Of a stretch of DNA of 64,000 nt, positions 36,453 to 48,048 are shown piece after piece. Under the pieces are notes generated by a model. That model did no database searches and had not been told where the DNA came from. It saw only the letters and a list, made by a program, of their open reading frames with translations. Origin of the DNA: Mariannaea sp. PMI_226 (Eukaryota; Ascomycota; Sordariomycetes; Hypocreales; Nectriaceae). The DNA is taken from contig JANFOG010000009.1 of NCBI GenBank assembly GCA_024336345.1, positions 1,426,001-1,490,000 of the forward strand, read 5' to 3'. A program made the translations under genes and the position numbers. The stretch's first letter is position 1. Every line of letters begins with the position of its first letter.

Positions 36453-39412
36453 CTTTTTGTGCTTGTTGATTGAAGTGTTTATGAATTGGAAGGGCGATGG
36501 TGATCGAGTAGGCTGATGAATCGAATAGGCTTCGGGGGGAGCAGGGAAGACAGGTTATATACCCGATTTCGGTTCGTCTTTCTTCACCATCTCAAGTTGA
36601 TAAGGGCAACCTCCCGCCTAAGCCATAATTAGAAGGCACGTTTGTGTATGAATGACTATGTAACTCCTGTATCATCTTGTTACTCACCCGTACAGTTATA
36701 CAGTTATAGCTTCTCAATACTGTAGGCGCTTACCTTTCCGTCTTGGGGTACCAGAGGCCATAATCAGGTCAAGCATGACAAAATATTGGGCTAATAATGG
36801 CAGCTGGGACAAAAGGACCACACGAACGCAGGAACTTTATGATCACAGCCTTTTAAGACTAATGGACTGCGGAGCTGCTTGGCGATGAAACTGGTAAAAG
36901 ATGCAGTCACGAGAGTACATTCAAAAGATAACATCACACCGGGGTGGAAAGGGCTACAGCCAACCGGATTAGTGGAAATCAGGAAATGAATTTGATTATC
37001 TGTTCTATCTACCCAAATGGCAAATGATAGATCAAGTACTACAGTGTATGGCGAGATATTGCAGAAAAGATAATTGGCTCGTCCACTGATGTTTCGTGGT
37101 CGATCCATAGAGTATGTAGACCCAAGCGCGGACTAATCAAACAAAAACTGGCACGCAATTCACCTGCTGATTATGGAGACGTACAACTAGTAGTGCGGAG
37201 AAATAAAGAAATGAAAGGAAGAAAAAAAAAATACTCACCCGTGAAGTTAAGCCTGCTGGATTCAGCATCGGTGAGCCGAGGCTATATTACCATGACTCTG
37301 GCCTTGACTGAAGGAGGAATGACTGCCTGACCCAGCTCAATCCGGCCCTTTTCCTCCGCCAGTTTAGGTACTTGAGTACTTTGGGAATGGGTGATGTACA
37401 AGGATGGATAACTCTAAATTAGTTCCGGCTTGACACTAACCGGTTGAGCCGTTCTTGACCTCGTTTGGAATCATGTCTCGTGATAGATTGTTTGATTACT
37501 TATCTATAAAACTGCGAACTCGGGTAGACCTAGTTGGAACCCCGTAAAAGTGCCGATGAAGAGGAAACGTAACACAACACCACGATCAGACTCAAAAGCC
37601 GGGGTATCAGATCCATCGACTAAGCGGTTCGGAAGACGGGGTAGTTTTGGCGACGCGATAGGAAGGCGTGGAGAATACAACCAGGATTACCGGATTTTTT
37701 TTGTCCTAACATCCATTATGGTGTGTGCTCATTGAATGAGTTCCCATGCCCAAACATGGTCGAGACTTGATTTGGGAAAGTGTTGAAAACTATAAAACGA
37801 ACTGAATGATTCCCAATGAAGAAGCCAGATCGCGGCAGGTTCATGATAGAAGAGACTAATAGAGGTCGCCATCTTGAGTAGCTGTGTATTGCCGACGTAG
37901 CAATCAATTCTATTGCGCCTCAGAGTGCACAGAGGCGAAGTAGCCGAGCCTAAGTCGACCTCGATTTAATTTTTATTGGGAGAATCCGCACGCTAATAAG
38001 CGCCCACCACCTTGGGGTTGGTGATGCTAAGAGTATTCATGAAACGGGTCGCCACAGGGGGCTACAAAAAGGGGCATACCACAAATCTGGAAAGGAAAGA
38101 TGAATCGGCTAATCAAATCATGTAGAACAATCGAAGAGATCTATTTGATTAACTAGTATCACTAATCATACAGCAAATAAGAAGTCAACAAATCAGGGCA
38201 AAAGCAGGATGTAATGAATGATACGATGATGCCTCAGTGGCTGATCTTTTGCGGTTATTTTATAATGCCTACGATTCAATATGCGAGCCAATGTGATCGC
38301 GGTAGGCAGTTCAAATCTGTATTAAGTGATTGAATGTCATATAACAGCAAAAGTGAAATCAGCTCCAGCACAATATCATCGATTTGGATCTTCTTTTTTT
38401 CTCCCCATTTAGCGGTGAGGTAGGGAGAGGGTGCAGACCAACTAGTAGTCCAAGCAGTTCATAATATTTGAAAACTGTCTCATAAGGAGTACCCAAGTTC
38501 TCAAGTGCAACGTTGCACCTTTTTTTTGCAAAAAAATAGCCCATTAAGCCCGGCAGTTAATAGAATTTGTAGTACCTTCCGCCGTGAAGTAAATAGCAAT
38601 AACGGACGTCGATCTGAGTCTTGGCTAATTTACAGTTACTTCTTAGGTAGAGATAAAGCATGATATATTGTATACTCTACACCGAGATTGTCCAGGTTTT
38701 TATTTTTCCATCAGATCCAAGGGGAGTGTGAATAATAATTCCATTTTCCTTTCAAAGGTTCGGCATTCATATCGCTTTCACAGCCTGTTTTCTAAGGACT
38801 ACCCTTTTATCTACAAGATAGTACATAATTTTAATCACATCATGGCGTTAGCTTGTTAATGTTTGTTTCTGGTATTGTATTTACATGTATTTAGTTGGAA
38901 TTACTTGGATACGAGCCTGACTTCTCAAGCTGTGATTAGGTGTATCAGGAGACAGAGAGGCTTGGTTTATTAAGTTAGTAGGTGATTATGTTCGGAAGGA
39001 TTCGCTTTGGTCTCTGTGTGTGCTTTCATACACTACACACCTAGATACAGAGCCAGCAGTTTTTGGAGTCGACTTGTATGTTGTCTGTCTGCTTATTGAG
39101 ATATAATTGCTTTTTGTGACACCACGCAGCTAGGCTACTTTTAGAGTGCATATGCACTTAGTTGTCTCAACCTGCGGTCAACATCACAAGCTACCCCGCA
39201 GTATCTTATCATCTGACTGACAGGAATTCTCGCTGACATCTCGTTCACGATAAAACATTTAGCCGATGAACTAGTCCCCATGTTGATTTCGCAGTTTGTT
39301 CCTTCCATCTCGATTGTTCTGGGTTCACATATTCTTGCCTTGGCATATCAATATTACTAGCAAATTAACTAGCGCCCATAACCTCATCCTTGCCCGCTCT
39401 CTAAATCCGAAA
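36453..39412. other. Long gene-free stretch
   Basis: Nearly 3 kb without a convincing exon. The left end is the promoter of the secreted-protein gene; the right end is the promoter of the FAD oxidoreductase. AT-rich in 38.0-39.2 kb; no repeats of note. Confidence 0.4.
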
Positions 39413-41063
39413 ATGAACACTTCAGGTAAGTGCCAGATCGAGAACAGTAGAGACATCAAAAGGAGCCCATATAGTGATTTATGGGAGTCGATAAACTGAA
39501 ATCCTCCATTTATTATCTAGGCTTTATCAATGATGTTAAAAGGCACATTGTTGTGCCGCCTGGATTGCCGAGCAAAACTCCGACTGTTGCTGCATGGCAA
39601 GAACCAGCACATCCAACAGTTTCCAATGCTCAATCGCCAATTTTGCCCGCCGAAGTCGATATTGTAATCATTGGATCCGGTATCACAGGCTGCGGGGTGG
39701 CCCACACTCTGCTACACCACCAAGACGCTTCTAATCTCCGTGTGACGATGCTCGAAGCCCGGACTGCTGTGAGCGGTGCGACTGGCCGGAATGGAGGCCA
39801 TCTCGTATCCGACAGTGACTCTTTGTTCTCGGCTCTGGTGAACTCCGTTGGGCTTGAACGTACCATCGAGACTGTCCGCTTCAGCGAAGCTAACCTCCGA
39901 CGGCTCAGAGAATTGATCACCCAGCTGCCTGAGAAGGAGCGTGACGCGGTCGAATTTCGTGAAGTGACCACAACAACAAGTTTTGAAGATGAGGGTTCCT
40001 TCAACGAAGCCGCCAGAACTGTTCAAGAACTCCTCAAAGCTGTCCCAGACGGAGATCTGAAGTACAAGATATCTTCATCTAGCGAGGCTTCCAAGGTGAG
40101 TGGAACTTAAGCTCTGCCGCAGGAATTGTCTCTGATGTTCTTTGGTAGAAATTCAATTATCGTGATGTCGCTGGAGTCGTTGAGCAGCACGGAGTCGCAG
40201 CCTTGTGGCCCTACCGACTCATGACTTCGATCTTAGCTCAGCTCCTCCAGAAATATCGCACTCGGTTTACGCTTGAGACTGGCACACCTGTTCTCTCGAT
40301 AAGCCATGAACCCGTAGTTTCCACGGTGTATCCATACGCCCTTCTAACGGAACGAGGGATGATTCGATCGAAACAGGTTATTCACTGTACAAATGGCTAT
40401 TCAGCTCGATTGATCCCTAACCTAGTTGGTAAACTATATCCACTGAAAGGTACCATGTCAACCCAAAAGATGGGGCCTCAATTCCCTTGGATGGGAGACA
40501 GGATTTCGTGGGCTCATATCTCGAAGGGGAGCTATGACAACAAAACTGGGTACATCAAGCTCGGCCTCTACTACGCCCAGCAGAATGCCCGAACTGGAGT
40601 CATGTTTCTCGGCGGTGAGGCACAGAAGTTAGATGATTTGCTGACTTATGATGACTCCTTTGTATCTGAAGACGCCCGCTCTAGCCTCTGTATGGCAGCC
40701 CCGATGATTTGGAAAGACGCGACGCCTGTGAAACCACTGAAGGTATGGTCAGGAACCATGGGGTTCACAGCTGATGGAATGCCACTGGTTGGCCAAGTGC
40801 CATCATCATTGTCAGACAGGTCTGGAAATGGCGAGTGGGTTGCGGCGGGATTCAATGGACACGGGATGGACAAGTGCTGGCTCAGTGGCGAAGCCGTGGC
40901 GAGGATGGTACTCGGCGAGAAGCACATTCCCAACTTTCCCAAGGCCTATGTTCTAGATGAGCCAAGGATTAAATCTCTCAATCCGGACATTGCCGCTGAG
41001 ACATTGATGGAACATATTGTGTTGAGTGGCAATACCGAGCCTAAAGCTAAAAGTCATCTTTAA
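39413..41063 (+). CDS. FAD-dependent oxidoreductase, DAO (glycine/D-amino-acid oxidase) superfamily
   Basis: Probable flavin amine or imino-acid oxidase of the DAO fold, 500 aa. Exons 39413-39425, 39521-40095 and 40149-41063. The first exon is only 13 nt (ATG AAC ACT TCA G); it is preferred over the in-frame ATG at 39481 because the latter lies inside an intron with good GTAAGT and TATCTAG ends. The dinucleotide-binding motif GSGITG is at 56-61, and SGATGRNGGHL is the conserved second FAD contact. GFTADGMPLVG and GFNGHGMDKCWLSGEAVARM near the C-terminus are typical of the DadA-like group. It ends in SHL, a possible weak PTS1. The substrate is unknown. Confidence 0.85.
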
Positions 41064-41150
41064 TGACCCTTATTCAGGTAGAACGCAGCTCCAAAACCGA
41101 CATCCAGAATTTCCAATTCCTTCCTAGGGACTGAGCGCTGGCTGCTTTAG

Positions 41151-41220
41151 CCTGAGCTTCCCTGAGCTTCCCTGAGTTGGGCTGAGCCGGTTGTGAGTCA
41201 GCCTGAGCTGGGGGCTTTAG
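41151..41220. repeat. Clustered CCTGAGC-type direct repeats
   Basis: CCTGAGCTTC occurs in tandem at 41151-41160 and 41161-41170, followed by CCTGAGTTGG and GCCTGAGCTGGG. Similar words (GCCTGAG, TCCTGAG) recur near 44200 on the other side of the HET gene. Confidence 0.6.
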
Positions 41221-41221
41221 A

Positions 41222-41247
41222 TTTGGTCCCCAACGGTAGGGACCAAA
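41222..41247. repeat. Perfect hairpin, 9-bp arms
   Basis: TTTGGTCCC at 41222-41230 and GGGACCAAA at 41239-41247, loop of eight. Not near a gene end in the right orientation; possibly part of a decayed mobile element. Confidence 0.65.
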
Positions 41248-41289
41248 AATGACGATTCCCTTCTCGAAGCGAGATTCTCCCGAGTAGCA

Positions 41290-41471
41290 GATCAGGAAGA
41301 AGACATCGACAAAGTTTATCAGTCGGATCAGTTAGGGAGGTCAGGGATCAGGCAGGCTATGACTCAAAAGGCAACGACCCCGACTTCTTTAGCGAGATGC
41401 TTGAGCATGGCAAAGAGGCTGCCCTGGCCTTGGGCGAATACGCTGTTCTAGCAGCATATGAGAATATCTGA
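41290..41471 (+). pseudogene. Coding-like remnant, unidentified
   Basis: One frame reads ADQEEDIDKVYQSDQLG and then loses sense. Another frame continues as VRDQAGYDSKGNDPDFFSEM and LEHGKEAALALGEYAVLAAY before a TGA at about 41469. The protein-like composition across two frames suggests a frameshifted, truncated gene fragment. There is no start codon context and I do not recognise the family. Confidence 0.3.
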
Positions 41472-42253
41472 GCTACATGCCAGGCGCCTACGCAAGCACC
41501 TGAGCATCTTGTCTCTCAAAAGGACTCCAAAGGATCTTCAGGCAGCGGTGGAGAGTGTGGACGAGAACAAGAGCTTCGTCCCAGCAATGTTTCACTCGTC
41601 TAATTTGTTTTAAGGTGCGGGTTGAAGAATCTATTAAATTAAGCGATTTTAATCATATCAACTGTTGGATTGTGACCCTGTATTACGAAACCTCTGATAG
41701 CTAGTCTTAATCAGCCGAGGTGTCAGATGACGAGAAAAACCCCTCTCGAGAAGTGAGGGGATAACAACAAACATCAATATACAATCATCAATTTGTAGCC
41801 TCTATCATCGTCTTGATCCCTATCAGCCTATTGCATTGACCGTATCGGATTCAACATCAATTTAAACAATCTTCGGGTCCGGCGACAGGTGGCCCACACT
41901 TCCTTGGGTACCATGTCCGAGGTGGCTCGAGGATAGCGCGTGAGGCTCACGTGCGCGAACAGTCGGAACAGCTAGTTCTTCCTCTCCTCCTTGAGTAAAG
42001 CGTTCTGGAGGTTGAAGTTGGCGAGTAGGCGTGATGAAATGTTATAAATTGAGGGCCATGGCGCATCATTTACAGGGGTAGATGCCAAAACAGGGGCGTT
42101 TCAATCGATGAGCCAGAGCATGGGGGAATACATCATCTTCTACTTGGTATAGAACCCACACCCTGCACTCCCACGCACAAGATTTGACTGAGAGGGCTGG
42201 TGGTAACAGTTGAGTGGTGATAACTGCGAGAGCAACTCCTGAAGAACCTAAGT

Positions 42254-43912
42254 CTACTTTGAAAACTCTTGTTTAAATACAACTTTCCACCGTGGACCGC
42301 TGCAAAAATTTCGATTGTCTGCGCGCCTAGCCCTGAATGAAAATTTGCACCATTGGCTCTTAGTCTTGATTCGAACAGAAGATTCCTCTTTCTCTTGAAG
42401 GTTCTTTAGGAGATTTCTGATAGTCGGTTGCTCATAACCAAACTCCTCCGCAAACAGGAAGAGGTGCTTCCAAAAGTCGTCTACCCCCTCACTGTCTGTC
42501 TTCAAAAGGGTTCCTCGGAACATCCAACGATTTCCCTTCTTGCACCAGAAGCAGACAAATAGTGCACTCTCGTCAAGAGCAATCGCGCCCCAATTTTGGA
42601 ATGAGTTGTGGGTTCCGAAAAAAAGACAATCTTCCACATCCCAAAACTTGATAGGAGTCTCATCAGTGCGGATTTGGGGTATCTCTGGTGGTAGCTCAAT
42701 TTGAACCACCGTGAAACGACTGGATGAGACAATGTTGCAACTCCTCGCCCGAGTGAGACCTCGTTGGACACTTGGACTGGGCAACTCAGTGAGAAGAGTG
42801 ATGGTGTGGAGTTCGTTCTCGCCAAAAAACACAGGCTCCAGGCAAAATGGAGCAAGCTCTTCGGCTTCGCTGTGGCCATTTTCTTCCCCAAGCCCTCGAG
42901 CTCTTATAAAGGTGTTGGGTCCAATCTTGCGCATGGGTATTGTTAAAAAATCCTCAGCGTAACCAGGAAGCATGCAATTCAGCTTCAGGGCATACCGATA
43001 GCGCAAATCCGAATATTCCAGAATGTATTCTGGTACCCTGAGTCTGAGGCATTTATTCGAGATGCTCATTTCACCTGCGTCCAAAAGGGGGTTTGTGATA
43101 GAGTACATCTTTGAGCAGGAAACGAAATCATTGACTGACTTCGCCAAGAAACCGCAAAATTCTGCACCCATGGTATCTGACGGCGTCCAAGCAAGAAGGC
43201 TCGAATCGTAAGTCGACCTAATGATCTCTTCTTGGAGGCGGTAGAATGCCCTTTGACCTTCTCCGTAGAGCATCGGCATATTGATATTGCATATCCCTAG
43301 TAAGCAATAGGCCATATCTTCCACTCGAGTAGTCTTCGGGCCTGCAGCCCAGGAAAGTCTTTTTGCGATACACACAGAAGAAAGCGGAGCCTTCTGGCTC
43401 AGGATGTCAGCATCAATTGACGTAATGGAGGAAAGACGACCCATAAGGCTATCTTTACTACCAATGTAATTCCATGAAGAGTTGAAAAGCTTCATAGACT
43501 TTGGCGCTATTAACTCTTGCAATGTCCATCCGCGAGAAAACCAGCGGCAATCTTCTAGTGACGATGTTTCAACTTTATCTGCTAGGTATACATAGCAGAC
43601 ACTTGCTTGTTGATACCACTGGAACATGGAGTTGATAGCTTCTGTCAATTCAGTGCTGCTAGATTTGTCGATGCAGCAGGTGTCAACCCAGACATATTCG
43701 ATTCCATCCTTCTGAGCTAGCTCACAAGTCTTGCGAATCTTATCGTATCCTGTCTTTAACTTGGAGTGTGCAGAATTACAGGCTTGAAAAGCTACCTCTT
43801 GAGTCCCATCCCAGGTATGTGAAAGAATGGCGTATTTCGGTATGTCGCTGTAAAACTCGGCAAAGGAGATACACCCTGTCTGATTAAGTGTTCGAGCTTC
43901 GATAAGCCTCAT
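42254..43912 (-). CDS. HET-domain protein (heterokaryon incompatibility type)
   Basis: Single exon, 552 aa. The start is the ATG of MRLIEARTLN, the usual N-terminus of this group. The HET domain occupies about residues 25-175 with its three blocks: YAILSHTWDGTQEVAF (27-42), then YVWVDTCCIDKSSSTELTEA, and WFSRGWTLQELIAPKSM. After it comes the conserved VEDMAYCLLGICNINMPMLYGEG-type segment; the remaining 300 residues match no family I know. HET proteins trigger regulated cell death in non-self recognition when paired with an incompatible partner. Many copies exist per genome and most are not proven het loci. It stands alone, between degenerate sequence on one side and an FAD monooxygenase gene on the other. 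Confidence 0.92.
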   Translation of the reverse strand: MRLIEARTLNQTGCISFAEFYSDIPKYAILSHTWDGTQEVAFQACNSAHSKLKTGYDKIRKTCELAQKDGIEYVWVDTCCIDKSSSTELTEAINSMFQWYQQASVCYVYLADKVETSSLEDCRWFSRGWTLQELIAPKSMKLFNSSWNYIGSKDSLMGRLSSITSIDADILSQKAPLSSVCIAKRLSWAAGPKTTRVEDMAYCLLGICNINMPMLYGEGQRAFYRLQEEIIRSTYDSSLLAWTPSDTMGAEFCGFLAKSVNDFVSCSKMYSITNPLLDAGEMSISNKCLRLRVPEYILEYSDLRYRYALKLNCMLPGYAEDFLTIPMRKIGPNTFIRARGLGEENGHSEAEELAPFCLEPVFFGENELHTITLLTELPSPSVQRGLTRARSCNIVSSSRFTVVQIELPPEIPQIRTDETPIKFWDVEDCLFFGTHNSFQNWGAIALDESALFVCFWCKKGNRWMFRGTLLKTDSEGVDDFWKHLFLFAEEFGYEQPTIRNLLKNLQEKEESSVRIKTKSQWCKFSFRARRADNRNFCSGPRWKVVFKQEFSK

Positions 43913-44581
43913 CTTGATAATGCTGAACAAAAAGAAAGAACGCTTAGACTTTTTTACCACAGTATAAATAAGAGGTAGAATCAGTTGTTACATAGTATAG
44001 TGTGCGGTGCAGTGCGGAATAATGATTTCTATAGTGGTATACCGCTCACTTAGTGGTGGCAATGTCGTGGCTATGTTGCGGCGGTGTTGTGGCTGTAATC
44101 TCCTCAACAGGACGAATGCTCCAGTGGGGTCACTTCAGAGATGCTGACCCAGTTATAGCTGCGTGGGCTGAACAAGGTGAGGCAAAGTGAGCGAACCTGG
44201 GCCGAGCCTGAGTAGTCCTGAATTTGTCCTGAGCAAAAGCGGCGTTGTGTTACCTAAGCAAAAGGGCTCCTTTGGTGCTGGGATTGGGGTTATAGTATAG
44301 CCCAAATACAACTAGTTTCAATCCTTTAAGAATGGATATTAGGGTATGGCCTAGGGTAAACACATTCTTATCGTATGGAGTTCACTAATGTGGAAATAAA
44401 TTGTTTGTTGGGGGATATTACCCGGATCAATTAAGCTTGGCCTTTCGTCATGCTACAGGTAAAGCCTTTGGTGAAATTCAACGTTTACGTTTTTTATTAA
44501 GAGATCACAAACACTTCTTCTGCCGATACACCGACAGACACATATAGATAAGAGATCCTTTATTCACCAGCTAAGCTCAAA
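43913..44581. other. Intergenic stretch
   Basis: Promoter of the HET gene and 3' flank of the monooxygenase gene. CCTGAG-like words near 44190-44240 echo those at 41.15 kb. Confidence 0.4.
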
Positions 44582-46579
44582 CTATGATGCTATCCTCAAA
44601 CAGCCTCCGAAAAACTTCCCAACGGAGTCGACATCGGTCAAAGCACTAATCTGAGAAATGTCTAGAGATAGTGAGTAAGCTTTCTCCACATGAATTGGCA
44701 AAATGGATGGGTGGCTCACATAGGTCTGGTCTCACGATAACCAGTGCTCCACACGCCGGGTCAATACCGTAGGATTCGAAAGCGTGTCCACAGTCAGTGT
44801 TGTAGTAGCTCTTGCTGTCAGAGAATGCTCTTTGAAGGCCTGATATAGTTTGTCAGTCAATGTGAGAAGCATGCTAGGTGTATGACCCCTTACAGTTGAT
44901 ATTATATTCGCCCGTCTTCGGCTTAAACAGTTCAGGCACGTGCTCCACTCCAACTATATGTCCCTGTGGCCGTACGACCAACGTCGAGCTGATGATACTA
45001 TCAGAACAAGCTCCTTCTGGCGTGTATCTGTTGACAACACTGCCTAGTTCGGTGGCGATCTGTTATAGTATGATTCGTTAGCAATTATCACAACAGTAAG
45101 GTGTTGTAGACAAACCTGTGTCAACTGTGAGGAAGGACCATGTGCTGCATCACCACCGGCGAAGACCAACAAATGCCAGCGTCCATCAGACGGGAGCGCG
45201 TTGATGAGTTGCATATGTCTTGAATCACATAGACGAACAACTGGAGAACTGGGGAACCGCATGCCAACCACGAGTTTTGACGCTATCTTCGCTTCATTCC
45301 CCTGCAAAGTTGTTAGCATGGACGGCCCGTACTTGGTGGCGAGGCCTGCAGTGTAGCGTCCAGCTTGAACGAACTGGTCCTTGAAGTCATTTGAGGTGAT
45401 GCCGTTTTGTTGCCGGTAGGTGGTTGAAAAGAGTCTTGTGAAACGGCGATCGAACTCGATGAGATCCTTGGCAGTCGCCTCTCTCTCAGAAAGATAGGTT
45501 TCCAATATTGCTGGTGATGCTCTTCCACTGAGAAGGTGTCCCAGCTTCCAACCGATATTGTAGCCGTCTTGGAGACTGACATTCATCCCCTGTCCGGCCT
45601 TCGGGGAATGCGTGTGGCAGGCATCGCCGGTCAGAAACACACGCAAATTCTTAGCGAAATTATCAGCATGTCTTTGCCCAATGCTGTAAGCCGACCACCA
45701 TGCGGTGTTGGCAATGTTCAGTTTGTAAGGATGCAAGATTTGCTGAGCTCGATCGTGAAGGTATTCCTTCGTCACGTCGCGAGCTGCTTTGCCTGGTAGT
45801 TCGATGTAAAATCGGACCAGTTGGCCGCCTTCCCTAGGGATGATGATGATGTTTCCAATTTCCGTGTTGACGAGGCATTTCTTCCTGATATCAGGAAAAT
45901 CGGTGTGAGGGAAAATATCCATGACTCCCCAAACAGCGTCGCTGCTGTCGCCGACCATTTCGAAACCCAATGATTTGCGCACGGTGCTATGGGCACCATC
46001 GCTTCCCTAACTGAGTCAATTATATTGCAGCTTGATGTATATCATTTTGGTAGAGTCCCGACTTACTATTACATATTTGGCTTGGTAGACTTTTGATGAA
46101 GTAGTGACCTCAACGGGATAGGATAGATTATCTTCCGGACTCGCTTCTGCAACTCGCACTTCCTGGACTTGAGTTCCATATACAATTCCGGTATCCGAAC
46201 CTCCTTTTAGTCGTCTTATTTCGTCAATCATAATTTCGTTGATCCTAGCTTGATTCAAAATCACATGAGGTTGATGGCTTAGTCCTGGTTCGGTGTCTGG
46301 TGCAGTGTGGGTTCTGTCAATGCCGCCTTGCCCATTGGAAGACCAGAATGCAAGTTCCATGACATGGTATGATTCCTTCAATAGCGGTTCGGATATACCT
46401 AAGCTTTCAAAAATCTCGACAGTCCGGCACTGAACTCCGTCTGCTTGGCCAACCTCGAGAGGCCCAGGGCGTCGCTCTAGAATTTTGAAACTGACACCAA
46501 ATCGCGCCAGCCAGATCGCTGCTGTGAGTCCGGCAGAACCGCCACCACAGACTAGAACGTCTACTTTCTCGACTGACAT
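44582..46579 (-). CDS. FAD-binding monooxygenase, phenol 2-monooxygenase/PheA-TfdB type
   Basis: Aromatic hydroxylase of the group A flavoprotein family, 589 aa. Minus-strand exons 46067-46579, 45116-46006, 44894-45059, 44720-44839 and 44582-44661; all junctions in phase. FAD motif GGGSAG at 12-17, DG motif at GSDGAHSTVRKS (from residue 172), and FAD-ribityl motif GDACHTHSPKAGQGMN beginning at about 298. The last 150 residues form the thioredoxin-like C-terminal domain typical of phenol hydroxylases (GIDPACGALVIVRPDLY). The fourth exon is read in the frame giving SYYNTDCGHAFESYG; a different frame there stays open longer but breaks the family pattern. The reaction is NAD(P)H-dependent hydroxylation of an unknown aromatic substrate. 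Confidence 0.88.
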
Positions 46580-47355
46580 AGCTTATTCGACAACTTGTAG
46601 TAATGTTCTGCCGAAAGAGAGGGGGGGGGTTATAGGGAGCTCGTGAACAGATTCTCTATCTTTGATATTTATTCACAATCGCTTACTCTAAACCTCGCGA
46701 CTGTAGTCGCCTTTAAGTTCTTCAAGAATACAACAGTATAGTAGCATTTCTATATGCACAGCAATAATAGATAGCCTCACATCTCTCACAAACCGGCGTG
46801 GATGTGCTGACGGCGGTCATAGTCCGGAGCTAAGCGTTACCCCGCGGCCCGGCACCGTCCCGAAACTCAAAATGAAGTCGACCCGGCAATTAAACACGGC
46901 ATGTAATATCCTAGGATCACCCAAATAATCATATGCCAATCCATCAATCCTATTGGGCATGTTGTACACTGAGCGGCAAGAATCGCGGCAGATGCTGCAT
47001 TGGCCTGGGACAGATAGACAAATTATCGAGCAGGACCGAGGAGCTCCTTCATTGCCCAAGAGCTAACATGCCGAGGAATGGAGGCGACAATCCGATTGTA
47101 ACAAATTCACGATAAATATCCGCAGTTTCGGTTTTCCTTTCAAGTCGCTCTAGTTGATAAAACACGTGTAGTAGTGCGACTGTAGAAGCATGCATAAGAC
47201 CTGATCTGATGAAAGTTACATGGGATACGATCTAATTCAACCTCGATGTGATCCAGCCAATGCAACAATACCTGATGTGGGGTGGCAGTCTCCAGACGAT
47301 AAAGCTTGCTCCGCATTGACTCAACTGTGAGGTGAATGCGATTGGTATTGTCTTC
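46580..47355. other. Intergenic stretch, nothing recognised
   Basis: Promoter of the monooxygenase gene (a G9 run at about 46620) and 3' flank of the DJ-1/PfpI gene. Confidence 0.4.
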
Positions 47356-48048
47356 TCATTCCTCGATTCCAAATGGATCGATAGCTGGGTCCTCATGTCG
47401 TTGGTATTCCATCCATACTGCAATATCCTTTGCAATATCCTCTCCATGTATTGCTTTGACAAATCCAAACATTAAATCAATCCCCGAGCACACCCCAGAT
47501 GAAGTCCAAATATTACCATCTACAACCCATCGAGCCTGGGGGACCCAGTTCACCTGTGGGCGCCATGCCGGAATAACTTTCCATGCTCCCTTGAAAGTTG
47601 TAGCCTTCTTCCCGTCAAGTAGGCCGGTGAGGGATGCAATGCCGGCACCCGTACAAACGGTAAGCAAATACCGAAGACTAGGGTACTGTTTGAGGATGAA
47701 TTGTCCAATGGGATCGAGGATTGCCGAATTTGGTTTGCCAGCATTCGCGGGGTCTGGGTCAAAGCATCCCATCCCGCCCGGAATGATGAGCACATCCAAC
47801 TGCGGAGCCGTTTGAAAAGTGTGGGTGGGGGTGAGAATCTCTGACGTTGTGAACGGGGGCATTCCCATCTTGTCCGGCCAAGCTCTTGGGAAAGTAGAAG
47901 TAGGTTCAAGAGTGTCTGCAATAATAGAAAGGGAGATCCCTTCGGCATGTGTAGAGAGAACATTCAATACATCCACTGGACCGCAGACATCGATGAGCTG
48001 AAAGCCCGGATAGAGCACAATACCATACTTCTTTGGAGCGTTGGCCAT
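47356..48048 (-). CDS. DJ-1/PfpI family protein, isonitrile-hydratase-like
   Basis: Single exon, 230 aa, normal length for a one-domain DJ-1/PfpI protein. The fold starts with YGIVLYPGFQLIDVCGPVDV, and the nucleophile elbow is LLTVCTGAG with Cys132. Asp20 in FQLID occupies the place of the aspartate used by bacterial isonitrile hydratase (InhA) in VLPPGVxxLDxxGP-type motifs. The later segment WVVDGNIWTSSGVCSGIDL is also typical of that branch. Possible role: hydration of isonitriles to N-substituted formamides, or an unknown detoxification role. No isonitrile biosynthesis gene is visible nearby, so the activity is an inference from family resemblance. Confidence 0.85.
   Translation of the reverse strand: MANAPKKYGIVLYPGFQLIDVCGPVDVLNVLSTHAEGISLSIIADTLEPTSTFPRAWPDKMGMPPFTTSEILTPTHTFQTAPQLDVLIIPGGMGCFDPDPANAGKPNSAILDPIGQFILKQYPSLRYLLTVCTGAGIASLTGLLDGKKATTFKGAWKVIPAWRPQVNWVPQARWVVDGNIWTSSGVCSGIDLMFGFVKAIHGEDIAKDIAVWMEYQRHEDPAIDPFGIEE

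Larger units (their letters stand above)
41064..42253. other. Degenerate, repeat-bearing stretch beside the HET gene
   Basis: Holds the repeat, hairpin and coding-like remnant annotated separately. No intact gene. Confidence 0.45.

Noticed and set aside
47336..47815. 159-codon plus-strand frame opposite the DJ-1/PfpI gene
   Set aside because: Antisense shadow of a strongly supported gene.
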